Of a stretch of 64,000 nucleotides of DNA, positions 62,017 through 64,000 are shown in pieces (the stretch's first letter is position 1; every line of letters begins with the position of its first letter). The DNA comes from Oscillospiraceae bacterium (GTDB taxonomy: Bacteria; Bacillota; Clostridia; Oscillospirales; UBA929): assembly GCA_031265355.1 (NCBI GenBank), contig JAISCT010000003.1:27517-91516 (forward strand), in the 5' to 3' direction. Under the pieces are notes generated by a model. That model was given only the letters and a program-made list of their open reading frames with translations, did no database searches and was not told the origin of the DNA. Both the position numbers and the translations under genes were made by a program.

Positions 62017-62256
62017 TATATTTTCTTGATGTGGTTGGTGTATATCTTGATATCTGCAGCCGCTAATAACAAGCAATTCCATCTAAACAATACTCCGCTT
62101 TGCACTTTTTGAGTGCAAACGCAAAGCGCAGGGCACGCATCTCCCGAAGCGGACGGGGCTGCGGGCGACAAATTGCGTAGGAAACGGGCCGCGCCCGCAC
62201 CCGTCAAGAGCGGTCATTCCGACAGGCTGTCTTTGTGAAAACGGCTACACACCCAA

Positions 62257-62316
62257 AAAACAAACACGCCCACACGCGCCGGACGTCTCTCCGGCCTGTG
62301 TGGGCGTGTTTGTTTT
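62257..62316. terminator. Strong bidirectional terminator hairpin
   Basis: Perfect 19-bp arms AAAACAAACACGCCCACAC (62257-62275) and GTGTGGGCGTGTTTGTTTT (62298-62316) with an inner CCGG/CCGG stem. A- and T-runs border both sides. It marks the boundary between the carbohydrate locus and the AT-rich right end. Confidence 0.8.
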
Positions 62317-62641
62317 CGTCAGTGCTCTCTTTTGATTCGCGCTTCTTCGTGTCACCGTGTGTTCCCAAGTTCAATGACAAGTGTATCCGTTGTCTCAGCA
62401 ACCAACCCCTCACAAACCTCTCTCCGCCTTGACCACTGCCCAGCCAACTTTTGCTGCCGGTAGTATGCTTATACTCGGAGGTCTGTCATACAATCCGTTT
62501 CTTATGAGATGCTCCATACATTGTTGCTACAGCTATAGTTCAAATTGCTAATAGTTTGAATGTGGTGCGGTTGCCGCCTATCCTCATACTTGTGGCGTGG
62601 CGTGTGCAAAGGGTGATGATTTAATTGCTCTCCTTTTAGTA
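62317..62641. other. Intergenic stretch without a recognised gene
   Basis: Both strands lack a supported gene here. Open frames are short and without ribosome sites. Confidence 0.4.
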
Positions 62642-62845
62642 TTACGGTATCGCAGGAATATTCGACAGCATAGCATCTTCATCGTAGTCATCAATAATTC
62701 TATAGCCCTCAGGCATTTTGGATAGATAATCTCGTTTCTTGCTTTGACAAATTTTCTTAATGACTTCTACTAAAACCGAAGTTAATGTCAGTTTATCTCT
62801 CCCTTCATATACTTGTTGATTGATACAATCTGTAGCAATCAACAA
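62642..62845 (-). CDS. Hypothetical short protein, probably a gene fragment
   Basis: The open frame of 67 codons ends at 62642. The convincing part is VLVEVIKKICQSKKRDYLSKMPEGYRI split by charged residues, followed by an acidic tail DDYDEDAMLSNIPAIP. The only start in frame is TTG 62845, inside a perfect inverted repeat and without a ribosome site. GAAGGGAGAG lies 30 bases further in but has no good start codon behind it. I recognise no family. It may be the C-terminus of a broken gene or a real small protein with an unusual start. Confidence 0.3.
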   Translation of the reverse strand: MLIATDCINQQVYEGRDKLTLTSVLVEVIKKICQSKKRDYLSKMPEGYRIIDDYDEDAMLSNIPAIP

Positions 62846-62851
62846 GTATAT
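62807..62851. repeat. Perfect 16-bp inverted repeat
   Basis: ATATACTTGTTGATTG (62807-62822) and CAATCAACAAGTATAT (62836-62851) with a 13-base spacer. It spans the start region of the short frame at 62642-62845. It may be an operator, a mobile-element end or a stem-loop in the leader. Confidence 0.65.
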
Positions 62852-63102
62852 AATCTGTCCTTACAAGCTCGTGAGTAAAGAGTTCTCGGCAGCAAAGAAG
62901 AAGTAAAGATGCGTCACATTTTTCAGTTTTTGGAGAGGAACGGCGGCGCAGTCACTGAGGGAGAAGGTTGCATCCGGTTCGCGCGGGCAAGGGACTGCGG
63001 GCGGCAGGATGTGCCTTTCCTACGTAGGGGTATATTCCGCAAATAATTATTTTACGGAACATGAAAAGGACTGCCTCTCGGCAATCCTTTGTAATTCTAC
63101 AC

Positions 63103-63144
63103 AAAAAGAAACAGCCGCCGAGGGGAACCCCCCAAGGCGGCTGT
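63103..63144 (-). terminator. Terminator of the toxin-immunity unit
   Basis: On the minus strand, ACAGCCGCC ... GGCGGCTGT with an inner GGGG/CCCC stem is followed by TTTCTTTTT. It starts 4 bases after the stop at 63148. Confidence 0.85.
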
Positions 63145-63147
63145 CTA

Positions 63148-63732
63148 TTAATTTGTGCTCTCGTAATAAAGTAGTTTGGGATGTTTTAAGAGAAGTTTTT
63201 CGATAGTCTTTTTCTCTTCACTAATGTAATGTGTGAAAAATGGAAAATCAAAATGATGATTGGGCACAAGAAGAACATTGCATTCATGGAATAGGATACA
63301 CAGCTCTGAAATGCCCCGGAATGCCCCCTCGATCACCATTTCCAAAATGCTTTCATTAGTGTCTATTGAAAGTTTCACGCCTGACTGTGATTGGTTTTTT
63401 ACATCGTGTTCAGAGAAAAAGTTCTTGATTTCCAGATATATATCATTACTCTTGTCCTTAATACTAAATTGGTTCACTCTGTGAAAAGGAGCAATAATAA
63501 ATTCTGAAATATCACACTCATCAATATAATCTGTTAAGAACGAAATCATATCTCGCATATCGGCGTAAAATTCCCGCCTCTTACCGGCGTATCCTAAGTC
63601 TGATTCATACCCATGATCCCAATCATGTACGTGATGAATACCAACAAATGAGGCTTGATTCATCTGGTCGGCAGATAGACTTAAGTGTATTCTTTCAATT
63701 TCTCGCTTTAACTCATAATAGGATATTTTCAT
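63148..63732 (-). CDS. Candidate immunity protein
   Basis: This encodes 194 aa; ATG 63732 follows GAGGGTGA. It is an acidic, cytosolic-looking protein without signal or membrane segments. Visible segments are HHVHDWDHGYESDLGYAGKR, MISFLTDYIDECDISEFIIAPF and FHECNVLLVPNHHFDFPFF. I do not recognise a family. It begins 11 bases after the stop of a polymorphic-toxin-like C-terminus and is followed by a terminator, which is the standard layout for an immunity gene. The low GC relative to the rest of the window supports horizontal acquisition. Confidence 0.55.
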   Translation of the reverse strand: MKISYYELKREIERIHLSLSADQMNQASFVGIHHVHDWDHGYESDLGYAGKRREFYADMRDMISFLTDYIDECDISEFIIAPFHRVNQFSIKDKSNDIYLEIKNFFSEHDVKNQSQSGVKLSIDTNESILEMVIEGAFRGISELCILFHECNVLLVPNHHFDFPFFTHYISEEKKTIEKLLLKHPKLLYYESTN

Positions 63733-63743
63733 TAAGTCACCCT

Positions 63744-64000
63744 CTACCTCACTGTTCCGTCCGGATAAACATTTTGGTAATCACCAGTCTTGCCATTTGG
63801 CGGTTTTGCATCATAATGATCACCACCATGCTCAGATGGATCTTTTTTGAAGTTCCATCCCGTCTTTTTATGCGTATATGAACCGTCCTTGTTCTTTTGA
63901 AATTCTCCCGGATGCGTGTCTGGCGTCTTAACTTTATTTCCATCTTTCAGTTTCGATGGCGGTGCAGTTTTCTTTGCGTATGTTGCGTTACTGCCTTTGC
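63744..64000 (-). CDS. C-terminal end of a polymorphic-toxin-like protein (partial)
   Basis: The gene runs off the right edge. The last 85 codons read a Lys/Gly/Thr-rich linker followed by KNKDGSYTHKKTGWNFKKD, HGGDHYDAKPPNGKTGDYQ and NVYPDGTVR, with a stop at 63744. The HGG-x-HYD and NVYPDG pattern is of the kind seen in small nuclease-type toxin domains at the C-termini of RHS, LXG or WXG-type polymorphic toxins. I cannot name the toxin class, and the delivery part is outside the window. The neighbour at 63148-63732 is the likely immunity protein. Confidence 0.6.
   Translation of the reverse strand, partial: KGSNATYAKKTAPPSKLKDGNKVKTPDTHPGEFQKNKDGSYTHKKTGWNFKKDPSEHGGDHYDAKPPNGKTGDYQNVYPDGTVR

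Noticed and set aside
62911..63048. 45-codon plus-strand frame (MRHIFQFLERN...)
   Set aside because: No ribosome site and no recognisable sequence. Likely chance.
1..64000. CRISPR array, rRNA genes, prophage structural genes
   Set aside because: No regularly spaced repeats, no rRNA sequence and no capsid, tail or terminase-like products were seen on either strand.

Overview
The window looks like chromosomal DNA of a Gram-positive, fermentative Clostridia-type bacterium (Firmicutes). This rests on the combination of consensus sigma-A promoters (TTGACA-17-TATTAT type), strong AGGAGG ribosome binding sites, a YaaR (DUF327) protein, an Agr-type quorum-sensing operon, YesM/YesN-like two-component regulation and large Sec-exported multidomain carbohydrate-active enzymes. 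Most of the window is GC-rich. The stretch from about 13.6 to 25 kb and the right end from about 62.3 kb are visibly AT-richer and hold gene remnants, so they look like accessory DNA. The organism cannot be named from the sequence.

Layout. 0-10 kb: a secreted GH2 enzyme flanked by two near-identical copies of a promoter segment, a small serine recombinase next to a 27-bp-arm hairpin, and a membrane-anchored GHL10-amidase fusion. 10-14.6 kb: a lipoprotein-ATPase-permease-permease ABC operon. 14.6-25.7 kb: an accessory region with a decayed HTH gene, an AlbA_2/Schlafen-type protein, a truncated DUF234 ATPase, secreted proteins and lipoproteins, a decayed agrC/agrD remnant, and a complete agr system in the order yaaR-agrA-agrC-agrB-agrD. 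The 51-codon agrD (22369-22524) is easily overlooked. 25.8-36 kb: housekeeping-like genes: a heterodimeric multidrug ABC exporter, MgtE with a long leader, tRNA-Gly(CCC), a C69 peptidase, an orphan ECF-type ATPase and an rRNA-methyltransferase-like enzyme. 36-37.3 kb: a truncated AlbA_2 gene between two similar hairpins.

37-62 kb is one carbohydrate locus, all on the minus strand. It encodes a LamG/SGNH/discoidin protein, a discoidin plus five-bladed-propeller hydrolase, a sensory unit (lipoprotein with two fused sugar-binding domains, YesM-like kinase, AraC-type response regulator), a complete YtfQ-YtfR-YtfT-YjfF-type sugar ABC importer and a giant PA14-GH2 enzyme. The second half of the double binding protein is a paralogue of the importer's own binding protein. 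The simplest reading is that the sensory unit detects the sugar that the importer takes up and that the secreted enzymes release. By family resemblance this could be a furanose or galactose-type sugar. Five secreted proteins in the window, plus one gene remnant, share a small module of about 80-90 residues ending in a (F/Y)xW signature.

62-64 kb is AT-rich and ends with the C-terminus of what looks like a polymorphic toxin followed by its candidate immunity gene.
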